Positions 24,301 to 36,465 of a DNA stretch of 64,000 nt are shown piece after piece (positions within the stretch are counted from its first letter, which is position 1; each line of letters opens with the position of its first letter). The notes beneath the pieces were generated by a model. It was not told the origin of the DNA and searched no databases. It was given only the letters and a program-made list of their open reading frames with translations. The stretch is from Trichopria drosophilae (taxonomy: Eukaryota > Arthropoda > Insecta > Hymenoptera > Diapriidae): the NCBI GenBank assembly GCA_030407085.1, contig CM059582.1, forward strand, positions 156,884,501 through 156,948,500. Direction: 5' to 3'. Position numbers and translations under genes: made by a program.

Positions 24301-27128
24301 TACATATGGCCACAAAGGGCAAACAAAAGTGAGCCCATTCATTTTTTACGAGTTATTGTTGTAATTGAAAAAATAAGGAAAAGATTTAGAAAATTCGGAT
24401 GTACTTAGTGATTACCATCGATGAGCGTTGCATGTAGCTTTTGCACAAATGCAGTTTTCATATTAAAGATCATGAAAATCCCATAAAACAATTTTTTACA
24501 ACATTTCTATTTAATAATTTACACCGCTATTTTTTGTTGATGAAGTTATATATACGTATTTCGTGTTATTGTAAGAACATCGACTCAAATGGAAGACAAT
24601 TAAAATCTTGAAAACATACCTAAAGATTGAACAGTATAAATCGAAGTTGACTTGAAATACAAAAATCTACAATATAGACATCAAACTTATAGACAGCAGA
24701 GACACAATATTTCGAAACTTTGGCTAAATTTGAGAAAAAAAAGTAAAAAAGAAATACGCTGGAGCCAATAGCTTTTTCAAAAATCTGGCATTTCGGAATT
24801 TGATTTTCGTGATTTCGACCAACACCCTTTATTCTGGAAAAGAAGATTTTTTCAGGTTGTTTTGCGTTCTGGCCGCCATATTGGAAAAATGGCTGATTAT
24901 AATTAAAAATGCTTTCCAGATTTGGAAAGAGCACACCCGACAATAGTAGGATATGGACGTTTAACAAAATTTATTGGCACTGTGTTTGAAAACAAATTAG
25001 ATGAAAAACTTCAACATTTTATGCCGTTTTTGGGAGTCAACAGCTGAAGGGAATACGATTCATTATTTCAAATATCACCAAAAATACCGCCGGGTATTAG
25101 TCCGTAATTTTCACTCAGTTTTGAATTTCATGGACACGAAATTCATTTTTTTTTTTAAATGGTTTTTGAGTATTTTTAGATTAGATTCATTTCACAAAAA
25201 TACATTTAATGATAAATTTATTACATCCCTAATGTGATCTTTATGTATATTGAAGAGTTAACTGCTGCAGTAGCTATTTTAAAAGAAGAAATGCTGAAAT
25301 TTTGTTTCTTCTTATAACCTTCACCTTTTTATGTAACACAATATTATAAAAAATGAATAAGAACTTTTATCAATTCATTTTCTCAAATTGTGAAAAAATA
25401 TTTGTTAATGGAATTGAATACATAAACAATGAACTAGAAACATCGTTAATTTTTATAAACTGGAACTTAATTATTTATTTATTTATTCCTTATTAATAAA
25501 CGCCCAATAATGTTCTTACAACAATAATGCCAATATCAATGATTCATTTTCTGAATCTGTATTTTTAAAGTACAAAGTATCTATTAAGTACTTCAGTGAA
25601 TATACTTTATTTTACATTTTTCTGTTTAAATGTTATTACAACCGAAATAAAAATTTAAGAGCAAACCAGAAAAATATCAATATTCTACGAAAGTTTTTAC
25701 TTTTATTACATTTAATCGAATACAAAGCTGATACTGTACTTCACAAAAATCATTAGTAAATTCTGTTGAAATCTTGTCTGCAATGTAACATTTCGAGAAT
25801 ATTCCGTTAAAAGCTCAGACATTTCTTTCTAATTATACAAATGATTGAAAAATATCTTCATAACATTTTAGTAAAATCAGATATCGGTTTTGCATATGTT
25901 TTATTTACAAAATTACACTACTACATAATTACATTTTGTCGTTATTAATATACAAATAAACACATTGAATTTAAAATATTTTTAGTATAGATAAAATCCA
26001 TTTATATATTTGGAGTTATAGGATAGTAAATATTTGACATACTTATCTAGAATAACAACGTGTACGTACATATTCATAATTCTTAATTAATATACTCTTA
26101 CAATTAAAGTATACTGATGTATTGAAATAAACTTAAAATTAGCTGTACAAGATAAACAACATATTTTTACACGATTGGAACGGAATGAATTAATATCGTG
26201 GCAAAACTTATATCTACTTTCCAATTCACGTTACAATTAACGGTTGAGGTTTAATGATACTACGATCTACTCTGTGCTGTAATAAAAATCTAAAGCCATT
26301 CAAATATAAAAGTCAAATGTAAATAACTGAACACTTTAATTAGACCGATATATTTCGAACATTTCCTTCCAATGGCATGTAAAATGATCCAATATGTATC
26401 GTTTCCTCCTAATTTAAATAAATTAAACAGTAAATGTCAAAACAATGAATTTGAGGAAATTCTATTATGTCACAACATAACCTTTATTTTCATCAATTTA
26501 CGTTTTCTTGTTCGAGGGTCTCTATAACGCGCTGGTTTTCTTTTGTAAATTCTGGTGGAAAATATGTAGCATTTCTTTCACGAATTTGAAATCAATAAGA
26601 AAATACTAATGTTTTACAAAATCTTAAGTATATAAAATATCGTTTTTATTTTTTCCGTACTTTCGGGTTACCATTTGGAAAGATGCCCGCATGGAATATT
26701 TCGGCTAAGAGATAGACTTTTGAATTGATAATAAAGTAAGTCGCCTGTTGCATATGATGATTTTCTTTAAAAAAAGTCATTTTACGCTGAAACATCCCAT
26801 ACAATTTTCTTCCCTTATTAAATAATACATTTTTCTTGTTGTTAAATTGGTTTAATCCGCGAAACCGCAGCCAAAAACTGTTTATCATAGAACTCGTAAT
26901 TGATTATTAAATTTCATCTCTAAAATACACATCCACAATAGTTCACGCACAATATTCATTAAAATATTTAAATTCCTGAAACATTAATAGATATATTTTC
27001 TTAGAATGTATTTCATTTTAAAAAAATGGGACAATTTTCATTGCCTTAGTTTTTTCATTACTAGATAACTGCATTACACGCATACGATTATCCGTCATTA
27101 CAATCATTTGTTGAATAACCGCAAGTGA

Positions 27129-27134
27129 TTTATT
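27129..27134 (-). terminator. Candidate polyadenylation signal AATAAA
   Basis: The plus strand reads TTTATT here, so the minus strand carries AATAAA about 240 nt downstream of the TAA that ends the short terminal exon. In such AT-rich DNA the hexamer occurs often by chance, so this is only positional support. Confidence 0.25.
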
Positions 27135-27166
27135 AAAATATGCTCTATTGATATTCAAGAATATAG

Positions 27167-27181
27167 TATATATATATATAT
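27167..27181. repeat. Short (TA)n tract
   Basis: Fifteen bases of alternating TA in AT-rich DNA downstream of the minus-strand gene. Confidence 0.8.
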
Positions 27182-27373
27182 GTATAAAACTAATGACTAA
27201 TATAATCTCCTATAACTGACCTGAACCAATCAAATCACTTAACGTCTGAGGCACGTTTGTCGTATTCTGGGAAGGCACAACAGTGTATGATGACTGCTAA
27301 TCCACTGCTTAATCCATTTTAGTTCGACTAGTCCGATAGTCGCATTTAAATTTTCACATGTCGTCAATCTTGT

Positions 27374-27502
27374 TTATATCTCCACCGACTCCATCGTTTT
27401 ATTCTCCCTTGGACCCGTAGTATAGTTCCTACCATAAAGGATGCCGTAAACTTGCAGCAAATGTTCATAAAGTGCATTTACGCGATACGCATCTTTGGTC
27501 AC
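27374..27502 (-). CDS. Short terminal exon of the same gene
   Basis: This is a 43-codon stretch including the stop, preceded on the minus strand by a good acceptor (GGTATAGCTTGCAG). It begins VTKDAYRVNALYEHLLQVYG and ends TMESVEI before TAA. Amino-acid make-up is protein-like, with a probable amphipathic helix (ALYEHLLQVYGILYG) and sequons NYT and NKT. The exon opens on a codon boundary, which fits the phase-0 donor GAC|GTGAAC at 29190/29189. With it the three exons plus one upstream base total 3,186 nt, an exact multiple of three. A candidate AATAAA on the minus strand lies at 27134-27129, about 240 nt past the stop. The alternative is that the preceding exon simply ends at its own stop (29175) and this exon belongs to another isoform. 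Confidence 0.55.
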   Translation of the reverse strand: MTKDAYRVNALYEHLLQVYGILYGRNYTTGPRENKTMESVEI

Positions 27503-29189
27503 CTGCAAGCTATACCAAATCGGTATAAATGAAGATAGCGATATCCTATAGGGTACGAGGAAAATGTGTGAAATTGATGCGGGGTTGGCGCGAAGGGAAA
27601 GTTACGAGGAAATGGGAAGATGAGGGGACAGAAAGATTTCGCATAAAAATTCTGCACGCCGGATTGCCCAAATTTCGGGCGATATGTGTTAGGGGAAACG
27701 AGATCGGGAAATCCTGAAAACTGATTCGATCACCGAGCGAGAGCTCCTATCATCGCATATTCGATAATACCAAAATCCGGTTACGACGAATCGTAAAGTC
27801 CCGTGAACGTAACCAGCTGCGAATCTCGTAAGTAATCGGCAGCCGCACTCGTCTCTTTGGTTATGAATTCATTATTGGTCGCTGTATATCCTGAGAATTG
27901 TAAAATAATAATACGAATTTCCTTCCTAGAGATGAGAAGTCGTGAACACGAGCCCCGGGCACGACGTTGAGCTTTTCGCCGTTCGTTTCCGCGTCTAAAA
28001 ATACCAACTAAATGAGTTAGAAGATACTACAATAATTCTTAATTAAAATTTTAATTATATCATTCTCTTATACAACAAAACTTCACAATTTTATGTCTAC
28101 TTATATATAGTTTCCTTTCAGAGTTAAACTAATTAATTTGTCGATCGATTCATTCTTTATTGACTAATGATAATTAAACATGGACTTTATTATCACCTAA
28201 TTGAGGACACGTCAAAATCTACATAAACGTATGCATAATTTAAAAGCTGATACCAAACTAACTCAAAAGTCTCAGACTCGTCGTGTACTTAATTATACAA
28301 CAATAATAAGATTACGTGAATAGCAAGAGGATATGCACCGTTCAAATTAGAGCTTCACAAATTACAGTCAGAATGGTTTATTTTCAAAAGGTCGGTGGGA
28401 ACTTAGTAACACGTTAAACAACGTCTAAAGTATCACAGGTCCGACAAACTCCTATCAGTTTATTACCAACAATAAAGCTAAAATTTTATAAAGCAATAAA
28501 ATCAAGACGAGGTGTGGCAACGAGCAATTCATTTCCGCGGAATCGATAAAATCGTTGCCGATGGATTCACGTGAAATTTCATGCCACTAATTAATGGTTT
28601 GAAAACGTTCTTCGTAACCAGTTATAATAATCTCGACAGTTTACACAACTGGTCACAATGATCACATAATCTCCTCGTAAAACAGTTCAATAAATTCAGC
28701 AATCGCGAAACTATCCGGAAGACCTGTCGTAGCGATTTTATCGCTCCATGAAATTGCCCTCAACCCCTATATTGTTGCAATTCCAATTAAGTCTTAAAAG
28801 TAACGATTCATGTCACGTATATATACTCTCAAAATGCTAATAGCTCAAGTAAATTGAATGAAGTTAAGTACTTTACGTTTTTTTCTTGAACTCATGAGAA
28901 GATTTTGTCGAGGTAGGTTTTTTAAATTCTTAAAATGAGCATGTAAAAAATTTGATGTAGTATCCAATTAAATTTTTACAATCATCCTGGACTCGAATAA
29001 AAATCGAATCGAAGAGCATTGAACTTCATAACGTCGTTGCTAACGAAACGCTAAAAAAAGAACACAACTGGAGTGTTTTTCAATCTACAAATAACTCGCA
29101 GTAGGTAACGGTATAAATATTTACCTTCCGTTGTGTTTTCCCGACTGCCACGGTCTATAGAAACGTATATATTGCTACTCAGCGTTCAC
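27503..29189 (-). other. Putative intron between large exon and terminal exon
   Basis: About 1.7 kb of AT-rich sequence bounded by GTGAAC on the 5' side and TTGCAG on the 3' side of the minus strand. A stronger-looking donor (GGAAG|GTAAAT) lies near 29128, but only after the in-frame stop. A GC-richer patch at about 27560-27990 has no convincing gene. No repeat was recognised. Confidence 0.4.
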
Positions 29190-31896
29190 GTCAGTTGTTT
29201 CTTGTTTACGAGTATTCGGTAAATTCATCCGCGTCCTTCCAATTCCCCTCGAACGATCGAACGAAATCTCCTCGTCGTGGTTTATTGGAGATGGCTCTTC
29301 AGACGTGCGAGCAGCGGCATACAGGTAAGATTCAATACTCTTCAAAGCACCTTGACTCTCCCACGTGATGTTTTCCATCGGAGGAACTGAAATTTCAGTT
29401 CCGAATCCACCGCCGTCAGTTGCATCTATTTTTGATGAATTTCCAGATTGCAGGCCAGTTTTTGAAACTTGTCCACCGGACAGCGAGTTTCCCGAAGCAA
29501 TCTCCGATGTTTTCATTTCGCTTTTTTCAATCACTTTCGATTCTTGCAGATTCAACGTTGATCCGTAATTTAACTGCAAATTTGATTCGACTTCTTTGTT
29601 TCCTTGTGATATCAAACCGGAACTCAGATTGTTCGTGAAAGAAATAGTTTTATCAGGAGAGACGTTCTTTTCGATCCCTCCAGGTATTGCGTCCTCTTTG
29701 TTCAACCACTTGATGTTTGCTACTATCCGTTTCGTCTCGGAAATTTCATCGGCGAAGTCACTTTCGCTGTCTGGAAAGGCTCGAGACATTCTTGACGAAC
29801 TGTCGGAAGTTTCGGAAGTCATAATTATTCCTTCGGCTCTTGTGGAATCAACGTTGCCAACCTTCGTGAGTAACTCGACTTCTCCGGTCGATACGTTGTC
29901 GCGAGGTATTTTCTCCTTGCCTTCGACATCGTCGTCGTAGTCTTTCGACAATCGCCGGTGCGAAGGTGTCGTAGTATCGGAATATTTTAAGGAAGCAGTG
30001 AAGGTGGATCGATCTTCCATTCCATTTCCGCCGCTCGCAGAATCAAACGTGGAATCAGATGGGAATGTAATTCCATTTGAATACCTCTCCGTGAAACTCG
30101 CCTCCGATTCGCCAAATCGTGTTCTCGTCTTCATCGTCATACTTTCGTACAAACGTCGCCGTTCGGCGGGGTCACTTCCGAAAAATCCTTCCAAAGCCGA
30201 TAAAAAACTAGTCTTTTCGAGGGTCGGGACATTTTGGCTTTCTTCATCCGCATTTGATGGCTCGTGGAATTCTATCAGGTCCGCAGTTCCATTTCGCTGT
30301 TCGTCATCAGCAAAGTTTCGATCGATATTCGTCGACGGTAATTCCGTTTCGGTTACTCCTTCCGCAAGTTTCTCATTGCCAATCTCTGCAATCGGTAATC
30401 TTAGAGAATTAAGACCGCTGAAATTCGTGGCATTGTCCGAATCTAAATTCGATCGATTGATCGAAATCGTTTGGCGTAAAAATGTGGCACCATTCACTTC
30501 CGAAAGATTTTTACTGACTTCACTGGATTCGTCAGAGATCATAAAGTTTTCCATGCTACAGGTTTCGTTTCGCTCTTTCGTGTTCTGAGTGACTGCAGTC
30601 AATTCGCTTGATGAAAAAACTTTTTCCTCGGTTCTGTTAAATTGTTCAATACCTTTTGCTGCTGTTTTTAGTAAAATAACATAGTCTGTGCCTGAGCCAT
30701 TGGAGGGTATGTTCGAGTTTGGTACATAGTAGTCCTCGAGTTTAACGTTTTCGGGAGGCCGAGTTTTAGCGACGGTTGATTTAATATTGTGCATCGTCAA
30801 GTTCTTGAAATCTGGGAATGTTTTTCCAGCATTGCTCTCAGTTACCTCAGTTAAATGTGGACTGGAAAAATTTATCTCCGATTCCGGCACAATTCGCGAA
30901 ACTTCGTGTAAGTTTTTGATCAAAATTTCCATCAGCTTTTTCTTCTTGCCAGCCCCTTCGATCGTTGTTATTTGGATCGGTACTTCTTCCGTCACCTCTG
31001 CGTCACCGGTGCTTTTCGAATGTTTCAGCGTAGAAATATTTTTGTTTTCAGAAATCATCATTTCAATCTCCTTGCTTCCCCATTTCTCGCTAACTAGTTT
31101 GGATTTGCCTGGCGCGACAAACCAGTTTATGCTTTTAGTAAGTACTTCCTCGCTCGACTTATTACTTTCTTTTATAACTCTCGAGGACTGCTCCAATGAG
31201 GAGGAGTTGCCGGCGATTTCTGTTAAAGTTTCGTTCGACTCCATTCCGTCTTCCTTAGTGTTCGCATTAATTTCCTCAAAAATTCCATCTCTCTGCTGTT
31301 CATAATAGGAAGAATCCGATAAAGGCTCCCCACTCCCTTTTGGCGTAGATTGTTCCACATTCAAATCCGAAGGATTCGAGATATAAGCGAAAGATTCTGT
31401 GGTTTCTTGAACTCCTGAAGTACCGGCACAAGGCTTCGCAGTTGAGTTTTCGCGGTCTAAACCCTCTTTCGTTTCATCGGTACTCGAGTCTACGAGGGAT
31501 GTCGCCGGAGTGCTTGAAGAGCACCTCCTATTCGCTAGCCGTTGCGTTGCTGGATAATGCCGAACGCTCATCGACGCTTCGGAAGGTTTCAAGTTTCGGA
31601 AAACTTCCGTCCCGCTATCGATTTGTTCGAACATTGTCTTTTCCGTTGACGTCAACTGCTCATTAAAAGTTTCGGCATCGTTATGAATTTCTTTGACGAG
31701 CCAGGCATGCCCACTTAAACATCGTTGTAAGGATTTCTGACAATTTCGCACCTCGGTTCTCAAATCTTCCTTTTTTTCAACTACGGGAGTGACGGATTCT
31801 TCTGTACTTAAGTCCTCTGTTATTGAATTAAAAGGTGAGTTTTCTAGTGTCGAAAGTGCTCCAATGTCATCTGGCTCTGAAGTAATATCCTCGGAT
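29190..31896 (-). CDS. Large exon of unrecognised Ser/Thr/Glu-rich, sequon-rich protein
   Basis: By far the longest uninterrupted frame in the window, about 900 codons, clearly richer in GC and CpG than its surroundings. An acceptor (TTCTTTCATGTAG) at 31897 opens it with the third base of an Arg codon, so the protein reads ...PGER|SEDITSEPDD. The product is low-complexity, hydrophilic and acidic, rich in Ser, Thr, Glu and Asn. It has many N-x-S/T sequons (NTKEDG is not one, but NETLTE, NSTAKP, NKSSEE, NATNFS and NLSSGL include them) and very few Cys, one pair lying in RNCQKSLQRCLSGHAW near the start. No transmembrane segment or known domain is visible. The composition resembles disordered, possibly glycosylated extracellular or matrix proteins (inference). 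Reading through gives a stop at 29175. Splicing at GAC|GTGAAC (intron from 29189) instead joins in phase 0 to the exon at 27502. The plus-strand frames inside are shadows. Confidence 0.85.
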
Positions 31897-32068
31897 CTAC
31901 ATGAAAGAAAAGAATAATTAAGAACATTTCTTGTTTTACTCTGAATTTGGATGACATAGTTACACATTTTGACTAGCTACTAAATCAGAGAAATGACAAA
32001 CAAATCGTGTCATGAAAAATGAGGGAGAAACATGATACAAAAAAATGAGGTACAGGATGCAGAGATTT

Positions 32069-32138
32069 GACACTCCGATTGAATCCGGGAACTTTTTATC
32101 TTCAATCGAATGAACTGCCAACTAAGCTACTCACTGAC
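32069..32138 (-). pseudogene. tRNA-Phe(GAA)-like relic in intron
   Basis: The minus strand reads TAGCTTAGTTGG (a perfect A box), then ATTGAAGAT (the GAA anticodon context of tRNA-Phe), then GTTCCCGGATTCAATC (a degenerate B box). The anticodon and acceptor stems do not pair properly, so it is a pseudogene or the head of an old SINE. No A-rich tail is seen on the 3' side. Confidence 0.6.
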
Positions 32139-32243
32139 TTATCAATTTAAATAACAATATAGAACTTCTGAGTAAAATGTTATTTACTTTCTGAAATCAA
32201 CTTCAATTATATTTATACTTGTACAGTACGACATGAAATTATA

Positions 32244-32434
32244 CACGGAAAATAGTTGGCTTTTCTATCTAAATAGGATGATCTGGTACAACTATGTTTT
32301 TTAGTTGGTTTTTACTATTGAAATAGTAGACTTTCTTGCCTCATTTGTCGAGGTCACTATTTAGATAGTAAAATTAATTAAAAACAATAGCTGTGTCTTC
32401 AGATAACTGTGCCAACTATTTCATTTTTTCAGTG
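32244..32434. mobile_element. MITE with ACTAT/ATAGT reiteration, 191 bp
   Basis: The left end CACGGAAAATAGTTGGC and the right end (reverse complement CACTGAAAAAATGAAATAGT) are flanked by TA (32242-32243, 32435-32436). Seven ACTAT/ATAGT words occur inside, in alternating orientation. It lies in the intron of the minus-strand gene and is related by ends and inner word to the 60.4-61.3-kb elements. Confidence 0.75.
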
Positions 32435-33312
32435 TAGTGTAATAACTAAATGTAATATTATCTATTTAGTTTTTTCAATCTTTGTTAAATTTATAGGATG
32501 CAACAAATTTTGTGCGGAATGCAATTATGAGATTTAGTGGAGACAAGGAAGGAATATGCCAAATAATTGTTTATGCTTACACCATGTTATTTTTATAATA
32601 TTCAAAAGTACGGTTTCGGAAGCGCGTAACAGAACGAACAATTTGAAACCATTGCAAAGGTACATTTTTATCCTTTTTCAGGACAACCTCAGATAATTAT
32701 AGAAAATCTTAACATAAACTTTTATATAATTGAACGTCTCTTAATGGAATGAGCTTGGATGCACACGAATTCTTTTGGAAAAATATTGTCAATTTTTAAA
32801 ACAGTGCCAAGTTTCAATTTTACTACTAAATCCACGTGGAAAATAAAAATACCCACATCCTGCTTAATAAATCAGAAAAACTAAGATTTCAAATTTTATA
32901 TTATTTTACTTTAACTCCTGCTCAACTTCTTCGTATCTTTTGTTGCAAATTTTTTCACTGGAAGTTTTCTTGAAATTCGCTTGATAAACGGAGTACTCAA
33001 AGTTTGAAGTATGGAACATTTACATTGTCTAGGTAAAGAAAATTTTTTGAATACGTTTACTTTTTCTTTCTACATTTACTTTCAAAACGGCTTAATATCA
33101 GATCTGAGAATTGTTTTATTCCAATATTTTTGAAATAAAACAATTAATCGAGGGAGAAAGTAAAAAAAACCTAAAAAATCTTTTCTCTAACTAGTTTTGT
33201 TTTTATTTATTACCTTATTGACTGTCAAATAGCCTGAAAGTTTATGTCGACTTCAGTACTTATTTCTCATACAAAACAAATACGAAAAAATCTTTGCGAA
33301 AATCTGCAATAG

Positions 33313-34751
33313 ACTGATTCCATTTCAAATCATGCATAGCCACCGGAGTCATATTCTCAGAACGCGCTGATATTGAAATATGCGATTCTATGGTAAAAAT
33401 GAAGAGACACGTATTTCACCGTTTCGCGAAAAAATTATTCCCCGCGATACTAGAAGTAGGGGAAGTTAAACTCACATTCCGCAGAAAGTAATTGTTATTG
33501 TTACAAAAACTCCTGCCCAGCCGAGACAAAAAATGGTGTTAATATTTCTTTGTGCTTTTAATGCGTATATCCCAGCTGCATAAAATGGCACTAAAACAAT
33601 TTGAAAATATTTTTAATAACAAAATGGCGTCCATTTTTATTGAAAATTAAAAAAATTGATTATCTCAAAAATACCACCTTTTAATATTTTCATTTTTTTT
33701 ACAAGTTAATGGGTATGTGACTTATTCTCAAAGTTGTAGCTCCGGTAAACCACTTTGTCATATAAAAAAAATGAATTTATGAAAAGTTAAAATTAACAGC
33801 TACGAGTTTTTCCGTAAACGGTATTTTCTTGTAATTTGGTGTATAAGGCTGTTTGAGGTTGTTGATTACGAATCCCGTGTCAGAGTTTAAAAACTCAAAA
33901 CGGCGGATGCAATATGCAATATGTCACAAGGTGAACCAAACATTTCATAGAACTAAAAGCTGTTTTTGAAATATCTCAAAAAACCTCAAAAATCCCTATA
34001 TACCAAACGTTCGATAAAATTATAATTTTTCAACATTTTTATCGGCCATATGGCATTCGCCATTTTGACTTTTTAAAATCTGACATCGGATTCATAATCA
34101 GCAACCTACAAAACCCCTATATACCAATATTAGACAAACCTGTAATTTTGCAACATTTGTGATCGGCCATATTGCATCCGCCATTTTGAATTTTAAAAAT
34201 CTGACACCGCATTCATAATCAACAACCTCAAAAAGCCTTATACACCAAATTACAAGAAAATACCGTCTACGGAAAAATTAGTAGATGAATAGTTAATTTT
34301 ATTTTTTCATAGATTAATTTCTTTTATATTACGGAGTGTTTTACCAGAGCTAGAACTTTGAGAATGAGTCACATATGGACCCATTAACTTGTAAAAAAAC
34401 ATGAAAATTTTAAGAGGTGGTGTTTTTAAGATAACAATTTTGTTATTTAATATTATTTTCAGATTGTTTTAGCGCCATTTTATGCAGCTGGGATATGCAC
34501 ATTAAAAGCACAAAGAAATATTAACATACCATTTTTTTTCTCGGCTGGGCAGTAGTTTTTGTAAAAATAACAATTACTTTCTGCGGAATGTGTGTTTAAC
34601 TTCCCCTACTTCTAGTATCGCAGGGAATCATTTTTTCGCGAACGGTGAAATACGTGTCTCTTCATTTTTACTATAGAATCGCATATTTCAATATCAGCGG
34701 GTTCCGAGAACATGACCCCGGCGGCGCTGCATGATTTGAAATGGAATCAGT
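33313..34751. mobile_element. 1.44-kb palindromic transposon with 6-bp target duplication
   Basis: The terminus ACTGATTCCATTTCAAATCA at 33313 is mirrored by TGATTTGAAATGGAATCAGT ending at 34751. Both ends are abutted by CAATAG in the same orientation (33307-33312 and 34752-34757), a clean target-site duplication. The arms continue for about 600 bp each, with landmarks GTATCGC, CTTCTAG, TCTTTGTGCTTTTAATG and CAGCTGGGATAT. The centre (about 33850-34235) holds copies of the ~120-bp CCGCCATTTTGAATTTT module found elsewhere in the window. No transposase gene is present. Confidence 0.85.
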
Positions 34752-35653
34752 CAATAGTGAATCAATATTTAATATTTAACGCCCTCCATGTTAAATCCGC
34801 TTTTAATCAATTTTTTGTTTTTCTTATCTTGTATAAGTAATATAGTATAGACGCCAGTAAGAACCTGCCATATTTCACGATTTCTTGTCTGCTACAATAT
34901 ATACAATTTTTACATAAAAAATACGAAAAATGATAAAATTGACTAATTTTTTCCTTGCATTTCGCGAAATTTTCGTTCATGATTTTGTATAGAAGGGGGT
35001 TTGCTGAGAAGCACAAAGCTGTAGGAGATCTCCTGGGGCGTGCGTGTGCATCTTCGCCTCAACCCGCGAAACAATTAAGAGAGATGTACGCTTGTTTTGC
35101 ATCGCCAAGTTTCGGGTGGAATGCCGATCATTCCCAACCGGAATTTCATGGCTCCTTACGAAGAAAGGAATAACGAGACTGTGAGGAAGGAGTGAGAGGG
35201 AGGAAGGAGAGTTAGTAGCATCGGAAGAGAAAGTTTCCGACGTCGCGCGACACGGGCTACGTAATTTCTCCCCCGGAAGTAATACGACTTCCGCTCGCGT
35301 TCTCAGACGTTGAAGCACGGTAGAGTTCGTGCAGCAGAAACTGGCGAGTAGTAAGTCATCGACTGTGCCCCTTTATTCTCTCCTTACTCCTTTGATGAAT
35401 CAGGTGCTGAATTATTAAAGGACTGACTCGTCCGCGGGGTGAATGTGTTTCAACTTTTCATACATCCATCTCTCTGTCTGGGCCTCAGCTTCTGAAAATT
35501 CTAGCTCCGTCCCCGGTACCTGTCTTTATACGGACCCGTTCGCCTGCCGCGTCAGAAATCTCTTTCTTTCAAAATAAGGTGTGTAAAAAATTCAAGCGGA
35601 ACGAAAAGCCGACCCTCTTGGAAACGAGCTTGGAGGTCTCGGGTAGTAGTCAC

Positions 35654-36002
35654 CTTTCACCCGGGATCTGCTGCATTATCGAGGACCGCTGGGATGCGTC
35701 GTCATCCTGTGACTGGAAGTAAGCCATTACCAAAAGTCTAGAGAGGTGTCGTAGCATTTCTCGCAAACTCTCGTCCGACTGGGCATCTCGTAGTAAAGAC
35801 AGCCGGATCCAATCGGACCTCAGCGCACCAAAGGGAAGATCCCGCTCCTGGCCGTCTTCACCGGTAGCGTCCTCGTGGTCGTAGAGCGTGCTTGTAACGT
35901 TATCGTCATTGGTTAAATTCAACGTTGACAGGTACTCTCGAAGAATCGCCTCATCGACGTCCATGCAACTCCTTGCCTCCAATTCGATGGATGGGGTTGC
36001 CT
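35654..36002 (-). CDS. Internal exon (first visible) of unrecognised acidic protein gene
   Basis: This is the most upstream exon visible for the minus-strand gene. An acceptor (a T-rich tract ending TTTTTTAG) precedes it and a donor AAAG|GTGACT follows at 35653. It encodes about 116 residues, from ATPSIELEARSCMDVDEAIL to SIMQQIPGE, plus the AG of a split Arg codon. The segment is acidic, with sequons NLT and NVT and a Leu-rich stretch that looks helical (LREMLRHLSRLLVMAYF). The AG end joins exactly to the single A that opens the next exon. The open frame continues upstream to 36195, but that part is AT-rich and reads like intron plus polypyrimidine tract. So a 5' exon, perhaps with a signal peptide, is probably missing and would lie at higher coordinates. 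The Met in SCMDVD is an alternative start. Function unknown. Confidence 0.6.
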
Positions 36003-36465
36003 CTAAAAAACATTCGCTATTTATCAAAACTAATAAAAATATCCTTAGTGGAAAGGACCACTCACTAATTAAATGGAAAAGTGGCCCCGGACAAATAAAA
36101 AAGAAACTATGGGAAAATACTTTTTGGAATGTCCTAATAAAAAGTCTCCATGGTACCAACCTTGAAAAAGTAAGTTTAAGCTGTCGCAAGACCACCTGAA
36201 CTTAATACATTTAAAAAAATTAAATTGGTTTTACTTTTTGCAATTCATTACTTACATATTTAAGGCAATTATTGATTATTATTCACTTTGCTGCAATTTT
36301 TTGCTTCCTTATTTCAAGAACATGTTAGGAAACGTAAATAAATCAATATTTTTAATTAGTTATTATGTTATATTGCTTAAAACAATTAAACAAAGTGTAA
36401 AAATGGTGGATTTTTTACGGAAAATATATGTGGAGAAAAAACATCACTCAAATATGACGAGACTG

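Larger units (their letters stand above)
18351..27373. other. Nine kilobases of AT-rich intergenic DNA
   Basis: No supported gene. GC-richer patches at about 18950-19350, 23050-23300 and 23640-23880 could be regulatory or lost exons. The 97-codon minus-strand frame at 20186-20479 is the least AT-biased but lacks any recognisable feature. Around 24840-24900, GGCCGCCATATTGGAAAAAT is a fragment of the dispersed ~120-bp module. The 3' flank of the minus-strand gene lies at the right end. Confidence 0.5.
31897..35653 (-). other. Intron of the minus-strand gene, containing mobile DNA
   Basis: This 3.76-kb intron is bounded by GTGACT and TTCATGTAG. It holds a tRNA-Phe-like relic (32069-32138), a 191-bp MITE (32244-32434) and a 1.44-kb palindromic transposon (33313-34751). 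The part at 34960-35600 is GC-richer and purine-rich. It gives short open frames on both strands, none with convincing coding character. Confidence 0.5.

Noticed and set aside
29365..31666. Several plus-strand frames of 67-196 codons
   Set aside because: They lie opposite the large minus-strand exon and reflect its codon composition.
36003..36195. N-terminal extension of the 35.6-36.0-kb frame (MVLRQLKLTF...)
   Set aside because: AT-rich, with a clear acceptor at its boundary with the GC-richer coding part, so more likely intron.
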